Made by a program: the position numbers and the translations under genes | Assembly (NCBI GenBank): GCA_937924505.1 | Contig: CALDSR010000011.1 | Location: 1 to 53,962 of the forward strand | Reading direction: 5' to 3' | DNA from: an uncultured Granulosicoccus sp. | Lineage (GTDB): Bacteria; Pseudomonadota; Gammaproteobacteria; Granulosicoccales; Granulosicoccaceae | Length of the DNA: 53,962 bases | Notes under the pieces: model-generated | What the model saw: the letters and a program-made list of their open reading frames with translations, nothing else | What the model was told of the DNA's origin: nothing | The model's database searches: none | In this document: piece after piece, positions 17,357-27,127 of the stretch | Numbering within the stretch: position 1 is the stretch's first letter | Layout: every line of letters begins with the position of its first letter

Positions 17357-18232
17357 ATGTTTGAGGGCAGCATGGTGGCAATGGCCACCCCGATGCTCGA
17401 CGATGGCACAGTGGATACGGCCGCACTGGCTGATCTTGTTGAGTTTCATGTCGAATCCGGCACCGATGCCATTGTAGCGGTAGGCACCACAGGTGAGTCG
17501 TCAACGTTGACGGTTCCAGAGCATGCCTCAGTGGTCAAACAGGTTGTCACACTCGTCAATAAACGTATTCCGGTTATTGCAGGCACAGGTGCAAACGCGA
17601 CTGTAGAAGCCATCGAGCTGACCAAACACGCAAAAGAGGCGGGGGCAGATGCTTGCTTGCTGGTCACGCCTTACTACAACAAGCCAACCCAGGAAGGGCT
17701 GTATCAGCACTACAAGGCGGTTGCAAACGCAGTCGCGATACCACAGATTCTGTACAACGTACCGGGACGTACGGCTCTTGACATGCAACCCGAGACGACA
17801 GCGCGACTGTCGGCAATCGCTAACATCATCGGGATCAAGGAAGCCTATGGCGAGGTTTCGCGAATCAAGGCGCTGCTGGATGTTTGCGAGCCTGGTTTCA
17901 TGATTGTCACGGGCGACGATGCGACCGCCATGGAAAGTATTCTCGCCGGCGCTCACGGAGACATCTCGGTCACCGCGAATGTCGTACCGCGTGAAATGCA
18001 CGAGATGTGTAAAGCGGCTCGGGCAGGTGATCGCGCAACAGCGGAGGCGATCGAAGCCCGAATAAGCGATTTGCATAGCGTGTTGTTTCTGGAATCAAAC
18101 CCGATTCCGGTCAAGTGGGCGCTGAACCAGATGGGTCGAATGGGGTCAGGTATTCGTCTGCCATTGACGCCATTGGCGGCAGAGTTTGAAGCACCGGTGC
18201 GCGCAGCGCTTGAAAAAGCCGGAGCTCTGTAG
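17357..18232 (+). CDS. dapA: 4-hydroxy-tetrahydrodipicolinate synthase
   Basis: DapA condenses pyruvate with aspartate semialdehyde, the first step committed to lysine and meso-diaminopimelate. The 291-residue protein shows the class I aldolase pattern: MVAMATPMLDDG at the N-terminus, VGTTGESSTL (substrate loop), LLVTPYYNKPTQEGLYQHY, the catalytic Tyr of YNVPGRT, and the Schiff-base lysine in GIKEAYGE at residue 161, the same number as in Escherichia coli. I start it at ATG 17357 behind GAGGGTAGGA; the frame is open further upstream without a good signal. bamC follows 66 bases on, the same neighbour order as in enterobacteria. Confidence 0.96.
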   Translation: MFEGSMVAMATPMLDDGTVDTAALADLVEFHVESGTDAIVAVGTTGESSTLTVPEHASVVKQVVTLVNKRIPVIAGTGANATVEAIELTKHAKEAGADACLLVTPYYNKPTQEGLYQHYKAVANAVAIPQILYNVPGRTALDMQPETTARLSAIANIIGIKEAYGEVSRIKALLDVCEPGFMIVTGDDATAMESILAGAHGDISVTANVVPREMHEMCKAARAGDRATAEAIEARISDLHSVLFLESNPIPVKWALNQMGRMGSGIRLPLTPLAAEFEAPVRAALEKAGAL

Positions 18233-18298
18233 CTGTCATAGCGCTGCACTGGACTATTCTATGGCTTGTATCAGAGAAAGACACAGTTGAGGTTATCC

Positions 18299-19321
18299 AT
18301 GCGGCTCGTTGAAGCATCGTTCTGCACTATCGGTTTACAGCGCGTATTGCTACGCCCGGCACTGCTGCTCGCCCTGGTGGCGTCGTTATCAGCGTGCTCG
18401 GCTTTGCGCAGCCCTAACAGCCCGGATCTTGTCTACAGTAGTGATGCCGAATCGGCAAGGCAGCTGCAGGTCCCCCCCGATTTGACGGATATCAGTGACA
18501 CGGAACAGTTCGTGTTACCGGGACAGAATGGCGGACAGATCAAACGCAATACCTTGTTGCCGCAATTTGAGTCGATCCGATTCGTGCGTGATGCGGGTGA
18601 GAACTGGTTGGCCATTGATGCCGCGCCTGAATCGGTATGGCCCCAGGTGCTGGCTTTTCTGCGCAAGGAAAATTTTCGTATCGAGCAAACTGCGCCGACC
18701 AACGGTGTAATCTCAACGCTATGGCGCTCGGCCTCGAACGCTGGCGACAACGGGTTATTGAAAAACTTGCTCGGAACCAACGAACGGTACTCTAGGCTTG
18801 CGTTTCGTCTGGAGCGAGATGGTACGGGTACCCGGCTGTTTTCGCGCTTGCAAGCGACATCTGAAGCGCTTGCGGACAATAATACGGATGGTGGCAGCTG
18901 GCCGGCGTCATCACATGATCCCGAAGCGACAAGCGCTTTGCTTGTTCAGTTGATGACGTTTTTCGGTGTCGAAGAACAAAAAGCCCGTGGCATCCTGAAC
19001 GATGAGCAGGCGAGTGCCGTTCTCGACGATGCGTATCTGCAGACAACGTCAGCGGGTAGCCAGTTGTTGATCAACAAAGGTTACCGACCATCTTTCGATA
19101 CAGTGCTCGGTGCACTGTCGACCTTGAATCTGGATGTAGAGTCGAGTTCCGCATCAATAGGTCAGATTCAGTTCACATCCGATGCCACACCGATACGCCT
19201 GGATCTGAAACCACTGCATGTCAGTGCTGTGGTCATTGAATTGACCGACAGCAGTGGTAAACGTCTGGAAGCCAGTGATGAATCGAGACTGTTGAACGCC
19301 TTGCTTGATGCAATTGTTTGA
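18299..19321 (+). CDS. bamC: Outer-membrane protein assembly factor BamC
   Basis: BamC is a lipoprotein of the beta-barrel assembly machine. The 340-residue product has a long signal segment and lipobox LSACS (Cys 33). An unstructured conserved segment that in BamC wraps BamD follows (SPDLVYSSDAESARQLQVPPDLTD). Two helix-grip domains come next, the first opening WLAIDAAPESVWPQVLAFLRKENFRIEQ and the second LINKGYRPSFDTVLGALSTLNLDVESS. Sequence similarity in this family is low but order and location after dapA agree. The start was set at ATG 18299 with GAGG nine bases upstream rather than TTG 18266. Confidence 0.88.
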   Translation: MRLVEASFCTIGLQRVLLRPALLLALVASLSACSALRSPNSPDLVYSSDAESARQLQVPPDLTDISDTEQFVLPGQNGGQIKRNTLLPQFESIRFVRDAGENWLAIDAAPESVWPQVLAFLRKENFRIEQTAPTNGVISTLWRSASNAGDNGLLKNLLGTNERYSRLAFRLERDGTGTRLFSRLQATSEALADNNTDGGSWPASSHDPEATSALLVQLMTFFGVEEQKARGILNDEQASAVLDDAYLQTTSAGSQLLINKGYRPSFDTVLGALSTLNLDVESSSASIGQIQFTSDATPIRLDLKPLHVSAVVIELTDSSGKRLEASDESRLLNALLDAIV

Positions 19322-19333
19322 AGGGCGTTCAGC

Positions 19334-20185
19334 GTGATCACGGTTGCCTCGCTTGGTAGTGGTAGTTCCGGCAATGCTCTGTTGGTTCGCGCAGGCGCTA
19401 CCTTGCTGCTGGTGGACTGTGGTTTTACGATGAAAGAAACCATTGCCCGCATGGCGACGCTTGGGGTTGCTCCCCACCAACTGGATGCGGTGCTGCTGAC
19501 GCATGAGCACGGTGATCACACCAAGGGCGTTGGCCCATTGTCGAGAAAGTTCTCTCTCCCCGTTTGGTGTACGCACGGTACTTATAACGGCGCCCGCGAC
19601 AATCGCTTTGCCTCTGTCGAACTGTTTCATGCGCATGACGCGTTTCGCATTGGCGTGATTGATATCGACCCATTCCCGACACCACATGACGCGGCTGAAT
19701 CCTGTCAGTTCGTGTTCTCCTCGGGTGGTAGCCGATTTGCCAATGTGACCGACTTGGGTATCTGCACACCGCATGTGCAGCAGAAACTTCGTGGTGTTCA
19801 TGGACTCGTTGTCGAATGTAATTATGACAATGAGATGCTGAGACTTGGTCCTTATCCCCCCAGTTTACAGTCACGTATTCGTTCCGATTACGGCCATCTG
19901 GGCAATGATCAAGCTGCAGCCCTGGTGCGCGAGCTTGATCATGAGCATCTGCAGTGGATACTTCTGGGTCATTTGTCCGAGCAAAACAACTCTGACGCTA
20001 TTGCAATCGAGACGATCAGTGCGCACGTCGAGGATCGTCATGAGCGAATCACTGTGCTGGCACAGCATTGCAGCAGTTGCTGGTTCCCTATTGAGGCGAA
20101 CTTTTCATCTGCGTCCGCGCTGGAATCTGAAATGATCGTCGCCGAGACAGAGGAAGTGGAGCTCAAGGTCGATGCGCTTGTCTGA
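19334..20185 (+). CDS. MBL-fold metallohydrolase, YycJ/WalJ-like
   Basis: The 283-residue metallo-beta-lactamase-fold enzyme opens VASLGSGSSGNALLVRAGATLLLVDCG and has the metal-binding motif THEHGDH near residue 56, plus later ligands in TPHDAAES, VTDLGI and LGHLSEQNN. GSSGNA and CGFTMKETIARM mark the YycJ/WalJ branch, proposed to act as a 5' exonuclease in DNA repair in Gram-positive bacteria; in Gram-negatives the role is open. GTG start at 19334, 12 bases after the bamC stop, so it probably belongs to the same transcript. The C-terminal 30 residues are acidic and probably disordered. It converges on dxs. Confidence 0.85.
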   Translation: MITVASLGSGSSGNALLVRAGATLLLVDCGFTMKETIARMATLGVAPHQLDAVLLTHEHGDHTKGVGPLSRKFSLPVWCTHGTYNGARDNRFASVELFHAHDAFRIGVIDIDPFPTPHDAAESCQFVFSSGGSRFANVTDLGICTPHVQQKLRGVHGLVVECNYDNEMLRLGPYPPSLQSRIRSDYGHLGNDQAAALVRELDHEHLQWILLGHLSEQNNSDAIAIETISAHVEDRHERITVLAQHCSSCWFPIEANFSSASALESEMIVAETEEVELKVDALV

Positions 20186-20225
20186 CCGGTGCTGACTGAG
20201 ACTACGTCTCCGAGTGTTGCTTTGA

Positions 20226-22106
20226 CTACCCGGCTGCTTGACGTAGCTTGTCTTGTGCTTCGATGTAATGCTCCACCTGCTCGGTAATGCCGGCAACATC
20301 GAGTTTGCAATAACTTAGTAATTCCTCGCGACTGCCGTGATCGACATACTCGTCCGGAAGACCGATCAATCGCACGGGTGTAGTTACCGAGGCGAAGGAC
20401 AAATATTCCATAACGCCAGCACCAGCGCCACCGGCAATGGCGTTTTCCTCGATCGTGATAATCAAATCATGGCTTTCGGCAATTGAGTCGAGCAACGCCG
20501 TATCAAGTGGCTTGATGAAGCGCATGTTGACGACGGTGTAGTTGTTCTTGGTACCGATGTCCATGGCTGGAGCGACCATCGTGCCAAATGCGAGTAACGC
20601 TACTCGATTGCCTTGTTGGCGAACCTCTGCGCGACCAATGTCCAAGGCTTGCATCGTATTGTCAATATCAGCCCCGGGTCCATTGCCACGCGGGTACCGC
20701 ACGGCACTCGGTCCGTCATGCTGGATACCCGTGAACAACATTTGCCGACATTCGTTTTCATCCGCCGGGGCCATGATCACCATATTGGGCAGGCATCGCA
20801 TGAATGAGATGTCGTAGGCTCCCGCATGTGTCGGGCCATCTGGGCCAACCAGACCGGCGCGGTCGATAGCAAACAGAACCGGCAGGTTCTGTATGGCCAC
20901 ATCATGGACCAACTGATCGTAGGCGCGTTGCAAGAAAGTCGAATATATTGCGACGACAGGTTTCTTGCCACCGCAGGCCAGACCTGCAGCCAGAGTGACG
21001 GAATGTTGTTCGGCAATACCAACATCGTAATAACGATCGGGAAATTGCTGTTCGAATTCAACGAGGCCTGATCCTTCGCGCATGGCGGGTGTAATGCCGA
21101 TGACTCTTTCATCGCGGGCTGCCATGTCGCAAAGCCAATCGCCAAATACTTTGGTGTAAGTCGGTCGATTGGATTTGCTTGTTTTCAGGGGTTGACCTGT
21201 TTCAGGATCAAAGGGTGATACTGCATGCAAGGCGAGGGGATCTTCCTCGGCAAACTTGTACCCATGCCCTTTTTTGGTCACGACATGCAGAAATATCGGG
21301 CCGTTCATATCGCGTAGATTCTTGAGTACTGCTACAAGGCTCTCGACATCGTGACCATCGACAGGACCGTAGTAATTGAAGCCAAGTTCCTCGAACAGCG
21401 TACACGGTACGACCATGCCCTTGACGTGCTCTTCGGTGCGCCGGGCGAGTTCGAGCATTGAGGGTACTTTCTCCAGTACACGTTTGCTGCCTTCGCGGGC
21501 ACCAGTGACGAATTTGCCACTGAGCATGCGCGCAAGGTATTTGTTCAGCGCGCCGACACTCGGAGAGATGGACATGTCGTTGTCATTCAATACAACCAGC
21601 ATGTCAGCCTTTTCGCCGCCGGCATGCTGCAGTGCCTCATAGGCAAGGCCTGCGGTCAGGGCACCGTCACCAATGATGGCAACGACTTTTTCCTCGTCGT
21701 CGGCGGCGATCGCCATGCCAAGTGCTGCGCTGATCGAGGTGCTCGAATGACCAACGCCAAAGGTATCGTATTCACTTTCTGCGCGATTGGGGAACCCGGC
21801 AAGACCACCTCGCATGCGCATGGTATCCATGCGCGCTCTACGCCCGGTCAAGATCTTGTGGCCATAGGTTTGGTGGCCGACATCCCAGACGAGTTTGTCC
21901 CGTGGAGTGTCGTAGACATAGTGCAGCGCAATGGTCAGCTCGATAGTGCCAAGGCTGGCACCCAGATGCCCTCCGGTATTTGCCACCGATCGCACCACGT
22001 AGCGGCGCAGCTCTTCGGACAGAGCTGGCAGGGCCTCCTCACTCAACTGGCGAAGATCAGCTGGATGGTCAAGTGCGTCCAGCAGCGGAAAGTGCGGATT
22101 GTTCAT
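20226..22106 (-). CDS. dxs: 1-deoxy-D-xylulose-5-phosphate synthase
   Basis: Dxs joins pyruvate and glyceraldehyde-3-phosphate with thiamine diphosphate to start the MEP isoprenoid pathway. The protein of about 626 residues has [18 protein letters not shown], the ThDP motif [19 protein letters not shown]...[15 protein letters not shown], and the pyrimidine-domain [15 protein letters not shown] with [19 protein letters not shown] 22106 gives a start aligned with the usual family N-terminus; a TTG at 22133 would add nine residues. It is the last gene of xseB-ispA-dxs, about 196 bases after ispA. Confidence 0.97.
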   Translation of the reverse strand: MNNPHFPLLDALDHPADLRQLSEEALPALSEELRRYVVRSVANTGGHLGASLGTIELTIALHYVYDTPRDKLVWDVGHQTYGHKILTGRRARMDTMRMRGGLAGFPNRAESEYDTFGVGHSSTSISAALGMAIAADDEEKVVAIIGDGALTAGLAYEALQHAGGEKADMLVVLNDNDMSISPSVGALNKYLARMLSGKFVTGAREGSKRVLEKVPSMLELARRTEEHVKGMVVPCTLFEELGFNYYGPVDGHDVESLVAVLKNLRDMNGPIFLHVVTKKGHGYKFAEEDPLALHAVSPFDPETGQPLKTSKSNRPTYTKVFGDWLCDMAARDERVIGITPAMREGSGLVEFEQQFPDRYYDVGIAEQHSVTLAAGLACGGKKPVVAIYSTFLQRAYDQLVHDVAIQNLPVLFAIDRAGLVGPDGPTHAGAYDISFMRCLPNMVIMAPADENECRQMLFTGIQHDGPSAVRYPRGNGPGADIDNTMQALDIGRAEVRQQGNRVALLAFGTMVAPAMDIGTKNNYTVVNMRFIKPLDTALLDSIAESHDLIITIEENAIAGGAGAGVMEYLSFASVTTPVRLIGLPDEYVDHGSREELLSYCKLDVAGITEQVEHYIEAQDKLRQAAG

Positions 22107-22302
22107 CGGGTTAAAAGCCAGAATGTAGGCCAATTATCCCTAGCGTCGGGTGCAAGAGCAAGACTATTGCACAGAATGTTACATTCCTGTGAAATGAGCC
22201 CGTAAGCTGAGGTTACACGCTGGGCTGAATCCGCGAATATTTTGTTTTGGAGTTACAGCCTGCCGCTGAGTATCAGTCGGGGTGTCAGGAGTATTGCACA
22301 GT

Positions 22303-23220
22303 TCAGTATGTGCGTTCCACGATGTAGGCCGATAGCATTCTCAATTCGTCGAAATCGTCACCCAGTCCGGCAAGATGGGCTAGCGCCGATTCGTGCATAT
22401 TCCGGGCATGTTGCCGCGCCCCATCCAAGCCAAGCAAAGCCGGATAGGTCGGTTTGTTCAGTGCGATGTCGGCACCCTGTGTCTTGCCTAGTGTCTCGGT
22501 ATCACTGGTGACATCAAGAATATCGTCGACGATCTGGAATGAGAGACCAACAGCACCAGCGTATTTGCCCAGTCGAGCGATCAATTCTTCATCAGCGATT
22601 TTGTTGGCGGACTGATTGATCACGGCAGGCAACAAGACACTGGCCTTGATCAATGCGCCGGTCTTGTGACTGTGCATGTTCTCGAGTTCAGCGAGTGTCA
22701 ATGAGTGTCCGACCGATTCAAGGTCGATTGCCTGGCCGGCTGCCATACCATTGTCGCCACTGGCATCACCAAGAATCGAGATCATGCGAATACGCGCAGT
22801 GTCTGACAAGGCAGGATCCGCATTATTCGCCAACAGTGTGAAAGCCAGAGCTTGCAAGGCATCACCGGCGAGGATAGCGGTGGCTTCATCGAATGCTATG
22901 TGACAAGTGGGCTTGCCGCGACGAAGATCATCATCGTCCATCGCCGGCAAGTCATCGTGTACCAGCGAATAGGCGTGCATCATTTCAAGAGCACACGCGG
23001 GTACATCGATGCGCTCGAGTGGGATCGACAAGGCTTTACCGGTCGCATAGGCGAGTATGGGTCTGACTCGTTTACCCCCAACGGTTACCGCATAACGCAT
23101 GGCGCTGTGCAATTGTGTTTTTGCAGTACCTTCCTTGGGTAGTAATTCAAGCAGGGCGTGATCGACACGGTCCTGGTAAACGGCGAGCTGCTCGGAAAAG
23201 CGCTCTTGTATAGCGTGCAT
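22303..23220 (-). CDS. ispA: Geranyl/farnesyl diphosphate synthase (polyprenyl synthetase)
   Basis: IspA condenses DMAPP and IPP to geranyl and farnesyl diphosphate. The 305-residue protein contains GGKRVRPILAYATGKAL, the first Asp-rich motif in SLVHDDLPAMDDDDLRRGKPTCH, DALQALAFTLL, MAAGQAIDLE, HSHKTGALIKASV and the second Asp-rich motif FQIVDDILDVTSD. The DDxxxxD spacing of the first motif is the bacterial FPP-synthase type. It lies nine bases after xseB and upstream of dxs, the standard gammaproteobacterial order. Confidence 0.96.
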   Translation of the reverse strand: MHAIQERFSEQLAVYQDRVDHALLELLPKEGTAKTQLHSAMRYAVTVGGKRVRPILAYATGKALSIPLERIDVPACALEMMHAYSLVHDDLPAMDDDDLRRGKPTCHIAFDEATAILAGDALQALAFTLLANNADPALSDTARIRMISILGDASGDNGMAAGQAIDLESVGHSLTLAELENMHSHKTGALIKASVLLPAVINQSANKIADEELIARLGKYAGAVGLSFQIVDDILDVTSDTETLGKTQGADIALNKPTYPALLGLDGARQHARNMHESALAHLAGLGDDFDELRMLSAYIVERTY

Positions 23221-23229
23221 TTGCTGTTC

Positions 23230-23481
23230 TCAGGGCTCGGGTAGTTCGAGGTCGGTGAGTTCCTCCTTGCCGTTTTCCTCGAGTAGCACCTTAACCTTTT
23301 GCTCCGCGTCTGACAGGCTTTGTTGGCAGTAGCGAGACAAGGTCACGCCGCGTTCAAATTGCTCGAGTGACATTTCCAGAGATTGTTCTCCGGATTCTAG
23401 TGTCTTGACGATCGACTCAAGCTCTGCGAGTGCATCCTCGAACTTCATCGATTTTGGGATTTTCTTCGCTTTTTGCGCCAC
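23230..23481 (-). CDS. xseB: Exodeoxyribonuclease VII small subunit
   Basis: The 83-residue protein has the XseB pattern FEDALAELESIVKTLESGEQSLEMSLEQFERGVTLSRYCQQSLSDAEQKVKVL, two amphipathic helices that pack along the XseA coiled coil. The complex degrades single-stranded DNA from both ends. GTG start; the N-terminus is lysine-rich. The large subunit xseA is not in the window. It is the first gene of the xseB-ispA-dxs group and starts 46 bases after radA. Confidence 0.94.
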   Translation of the reverse strand: MAQKAKKIPKSMKFEDALAELESIVKTLESGEQSLEMSLEQFERGVTLSRYCQQSLSDAEQKVKVLLEENGKEELTDLELPEP

Positions 23482-23526
23482 GGGCGATTATCTCTGCCAA
23501 TTCACGGAGAGTTTATCACCGCGCGC

Positions 23527-24897
23527 TCAGTCAATCAGGTCCAAGGCTTCATGCAGTCGGTGGATTCCGGAAATCTTGAGGCCGTCGATGTTTCCTTTGG
23601 GCATATTGGCCTTTGGCACGATGGCTTGTTTAAAGCCGTGCTTGACGGATTCCTGCAAGCGCTCTTCACCGTTGGCGACCGGTCGGACTTCTCCGGCGAG
23701 TCCGATCTCGCCAAACACGACCAAGTCGCTCGGCAGGGGGCGGCTGCGAAATGATGACAGGGCCGCGAGCAGTACCGGCAGGTCAGCTGCGGTCTCTGAT
23801 ATCCGCACGCCACCGACAACATTGACATAGACATCCTGATCAAGCATCGCAATGCCAGCATGACGATGCATGACGGCAAGCAACATGGCCAGACGATTTT
23901 GCTCAAGGCCAAGAGCCACCCGTCGCGGATTTCCTTGATGACTGGTATCAACCAGTGCTTGTGCTTCGACCAGCATGGGACGAGTCCCTTCACGGGTCAC
24001 CATGATGACGCTACCGCTAACCGGTTCGGGATGACGAGACAAGAAAATAGCCGACGGGTTTTTCACCGCCTTCAGGCCTTTTTCGTCCATCGCAAAGACA
24101 CCGAGTTCGTTGACCGCACCAAAGCGGTTCTTGACAGCACGTATAACGCGATATCGATTACCCGGATCGCCTTCGAAATACAACACGGTATCCACCATGT
24201 GTTCCAGCACACGAGGTCCGGCAAGTGCACCTTCTTTGGTTACATGGCCGACGAGAAAAATCGATGTCCCCGTTTGTTTGGCGAAACGTACGAGTCGGGC
24301 AGCGCTCTCTCTTACTTGTGCCACGGCGCCTGGTGCAGAACTCAGCTGTTCCGTGTGCATCGTCTGGATCGAGTCGATCACGATAACTTCGGGTACTTCC
24401 TTTTCAGCATGGGCGATAATTGCCTCGACACGTGTTTCAGCCAGCAGCCGCAGTTTGTCCTCGGGCAAGTCGAGGCGTCGTGCTCGCAAGGTCACTTGTT
24501 GTAGCGATTCCTCACCGGTGATGTAAAGCACCTTATGGGCTTGGCTCAAGTACGCGAGGCTTTGTACCAGTAGAGTTGATTTGCCGATACCAGGGTCTCC
24601 GCCGAGTAACGTGACAGAGCCTGAAACCAATCCGCCACCGAGGACACGATCCAGTTCGGAAAGGCCGGTACTGGTGCGTGCGTCGGCAATGAGTTCGACA
24701 TCACTGGCATTGGTAATCCCGGTGCCGCCAGCGTATCCGCCAAAGCGTGTGGCATTAGCTTTTGATTTTGCTGTCGATACCTGCGCGACAGTCTCTTCAA
24801 GCGTGTTCCAGTCACCGCAATCCGCACACTGACCACTCCACTTGGTGGAAATGGCAGCGCAAGCGGTGCATTGATATTGAGTGCGAGTCTTGGACAC
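23527..24897 (-). CDS. radA: DNA repair protein RadA/Sms
   Basis: RadA is a DnaB-like helicase that drives branch migration of recombination intermediates. The 456-residue protein has an N-terminal C4 zinc finger (Cys 10, 13, 24, 27) and Walker A GGDPGIGKSTL near residue 100. Walker B follows as VIVIDSIQTMHT, then the RadA-specific KNRFG motif (AVKNRFGAVNELGVFAM), and a C-terminal Lon-protease-like domain (DVYVNVVGGVRISETAADLPVLLAALSS). GTG start with AAGGTG upstream. It lies 16 bases after the CorC-like gene. Confidence 0.96.
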   Translation of the reverse strand: MSKTRTQYQCTACAAISTKWSGQCADCGDWNTLEETVAQVSTAKSKANATRFGGYAGGTGITNASDVELIADARTSTGLSELDRVLGGGLVSGSVTLLGGDPGIGKSTLLVQSLAYLSQAHKVLYITGEESLQQVTLRARRLDLPEDKLRLLAETRVEAIIAHAEKEVPEVIVIDSIQTMHTEQLSSAPGAVAQVRESAARLVRFAKQTGTSIFLVGHVTKEGALAGPRVLEHMVDTVLYFEGDPGNRYRVIRAVKNRFGAVNELGVFAMDEKGLKAVKNPSAIFLSRHPEPVSGSVIMVTREGTRPMLVEAQALVDTSHQGNPRRVALGLEQNRLAMLLAVMHRHAGIAMLDQDVYVNVVGGVRISETAADLPVLLAALSSFRSRPLPSDLVVFGEIGLAGEVRPVANGEERLQESVKHGFKQAIVPKANMPKGNIDGLKISGIHRLHEALDLID

Positions 24898-24913
24898 CTA
24901 AGACAGCTGCACC

Positions 24914-26224
24914 TTAGTTTTCGCCAGCGACGCGATCTTGCTCGCTGCCGGCACTTGCGTCATCACTGTCGATGGCTGGTTCTATCCTTACCTGACGTAC
25001 CCGATTGCCTTCGACATCGAGGATGGTCATTGAATGGCCGTTGAAGGTAAACACCGCGCCTTGCGGCGGGAAGTTCTCGAAGTGTTCAAGCACGATACCG
25101 TTGAGTGTTTTCGGACCTTCGGACGGTAAGGCCCAATTGAGTGACTTGTTCAGATTACGTACTTGCGCAGTACCGTCAACAATAAAGCTGCCGTCGGGTT
25201 GCGGTCGAATTTCTGCAGGGCTGATGCGTGGGTCATTGTCAAACTCGCCAACAATCTCTTCGAGAATGTCTTCCAAGGTCAACATGCCCTGAATATCACC
25301 GTATTCATCGACAACCAGGCCGATACGATGTTTCTCGCGTTGAAAGTTCAACAACTGTACGGTCAAAGTGGTGCCTTCAGGAATGAAGTAAGGGTCGCGA
25401 ACCCGCGCTTCAAGCACTTCGCGGGTGATGGAGCCTGCACGGAGTACATCGAGCATCTTGCGCAGATAGACAAAGCCGATGACATTATCGACTGTTTCTC
25501 GAAACACCAGAAGTCTGTTGTGAGGACTGTTGCTGATTTGCTTGAGTACCTCGTCCCATGGGTCGTCGAGATCAACACCGATAATTTCGTTGCGTGGAAC
25601 CATGATGTCGTTGACTGAGACGGTCCCTAGATCAAGGATGTTCAACAGCATTTCGCGATGGCGCTGTGGAATCATTCCGGCGGTTTCATTCAGTACCGTG
25701 CGTAGCTCTTCACTCGACAGATGTTCGTCTTCGGCGGATACAGGTTCGGTGTTCAAGAGCGCCAGTATTCGAGTACTGATCCAGTTGGTTGCAACAACCA
25801 GTGGGTAGGTGAGTGTCATCAATGGCCCATAAACCGCGGAGGCAATATGGGCGAATTTCTCCGCGCGCCGCGTGGCAAAGGTCTTGGGTGTGACTTCGGC
25901 AAATACAAGAATGATCAATGTCAGGAGTCCGGTCGCAACCGCAATACCGGCTTCTCCCATGAGACGCAGTGCAATGATGGTGGCAATGGCCGACGCAAGA
26001 ATATTGACAAAGTTGTTGCCAAGCAGGATCAGGCTGATAAGCCGGTCTGGTTGTTCAAGCAGGCGGGCGGTACGTATTGCAGCCTTGTGACCGTTGCTCG
26101 CTTGATGGCGCAGGCGATAGCGATTCAGGGACATCAACGCTGTTTCGGAACCTGAAAAGAAGCCAGATGCCAGAATCAGCAGCACCAGTATGCTTACCAG
26201 TACGCTGATAGGGATGGTATTCAA
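24914..26224 (-). CDS. HlyC/CorC (CNNM) family transporter with CBS domains
   Basis: The 436-residue inner-membrane protein has an N-terminal DUF21/CNNM transmembrane domain (four hydrophobic segments, with ILASGFFSGSETALMSLNRYRLRH and LILVFAEVTPKTFATRRAEK). A CBS pair follows (VNDIMVPRNEIIGVDLDDPWDEVL and DPYFIPEGTTLTVQLLNFQREKHRIGLVVDEYGDIQGMLTLEDILEEIVGEF), then a C-terminal CorC_HlyC domain. This is the YfjD/CorB layout, linked to Mg2+ or Co2+ handling and envelope stress. The start is TTG at 26224 with GAGGA upstream. It follows the YpjD-like gene, as in many enterobacteria near ffh. Confidence 0.92.
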   Translation of the reverse strand: MNTIPISVLVSILVLLILASGFFSGSETALMSLNRYRLRHQASNGHKAAIRTARLLEQPDRLISLILLGNNFVNILASAIATIIALRLMGEAGIAVATGLLTLIILVFAEVTPKTFATRRAEKFAHIASAVYGPLMTLTYPLVVATNWISTRILALLNTEPVSAEDEHLSSEELRTVLNETAGMIPQRHREMLLNILDLGTVSVNDIMVPRNEIIGVDLDDPWDEVLKQISNSPHNRLLVFRETVDNVIGFVYLRKMLDVLRAGSITREVLEARVRDPYFIPEGTTLTVQLLNFQREKHRIGLVVDEYGDIQGMLTLEDILEEIVGEFDNDPRISPAEIRPQPDGSFIVDGTAQVRNLNKSLNWALPSEGPKTLNGIVLEHFENFPPQGAVFTFNGHSMTILDVEGNRVRQVRIEPAIDSDDASAGSEQDRVAGEN

Positions 26225-26293
26225 GTACTGCGGGTCCTCGTGCCGCCTTCGATTCTCGCATCATAGCAGGAGACGCCGGTGTCGAATGGGGAG

Positions 26294-27085
26294 TTAACCC
26301 CGTTCAAGCAGCAATTCCAGTACAAATTTACTGCCAAAGTAGGCGAGTATGAGCATGGCAAACCCACCGAAAGTCCAGTGAACTGCCCGTCTGCCGCGCC
26401 AGCCGAATTTCCATCGGCCGAACAGCAATATGGCGAAGATGATCCAGGCAAGGCAGGACAGCACCGTCTTGTGCACCAAATGCTGGGCAAACATGTCTTC
26501 CAGATAGAAGAAACCGCTGGCCAGAGACAAGGTCAGGAAGAACAGGCCGACACCGAGCAAGGCAAACAACAAGACTTCAGTGGCATCAAGTGGCGGTAAG
26601 GCCCGCATGAAGCCGCCTGGTTTGTGTTCACTCAGGAAGTGTCGTTGCACGGCCACCAGAATCGCCTGGGCTGCCGCCACAGTAAATATCGAATAGGCCA
26701 TCAGCGATAACAGGACGTGTACCTGAATGACCGTGTCAGTCATGGCCGCACTACTCCCGGACCTATGACTGAGCAATAAGGTGAGGGCCGCGATCGGGTA
26801 TATCAGTAGCCCAAGGTAATGGGCAGAATGTTGCAGTGACAATATCAGTTGCAACAGCACGACGCCGACGGCTGCCGCAGCCAGTGCCGTAAAAAACGGT
26901 AGCGACAAACTGGTGGGCCAGCCGGTATTGTCAATCACGACGATGACATGCAGCGCCAGCGCGATGGCTGCCAGTGACAAGGTCACCAGACCCCCGCCCG
27001 TGTCCTGCCGATTCAGGGCACGCGCAAGGCGCCAGGTCGCTATGGCGTAAAGTACTGCCGCCAGAATGGAAAGGCCGATAGTCAC
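26294..27085 (-). CDS. YpjD/CcsA-like cytochrome c assembly family membrane protein
   Basis: The 263-residue polytopic protein has about eight hydrophobic segments, starting LSILAAVLYAIATWRLARAL and ending RAVHWTFGGFAMLILAYFGSKFVLELL. It contains VQVHVLLSLMAYSIFTVAAAQAILVAVQ and an SGFFYLEDMFAQHLVHKTVLSCLAWIIFAILLFGRWKFGWRGRRAVHWT stretch typical of the CcsA/ResC-related YpjD family. It sits at the inner membrane; relatives bind haem during cytochrome c maturation, but YpjD itself has no proven function. GTG start. It is divergent from the DUF2786 gene by 42 bases and upstream of the CorC-like gene. Confidence 0.9.
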   Translation of the reverse strand: MTIGLSILAAVLYAIATWRLARALNRQDTGGGLVTLSLAAIALALHVIVVIDNTGWPTSLSLPFFTALAAAAVGVVLLQLILSLQHSAHYLGLLIYPIAALTLLLSHRSGSSAAMTDTVIQVHVLLSLMAYSIFTVAAAQAILVAVQRHFLSEHKPGGFMRALPPLDATEVLLFALLGVGLFFLTLSLASGFFYLEDMFAQHLVHKTVLSCLAWIIFAILLFGRWKFGWRGRRAVHWTFGGFAMLILAYFGSKFVLELLLERG

Positions 27086-27127
27086 TGGAAGAAACTATAC
27101 AGGGAAAATTATCGGTAATATCGGGGT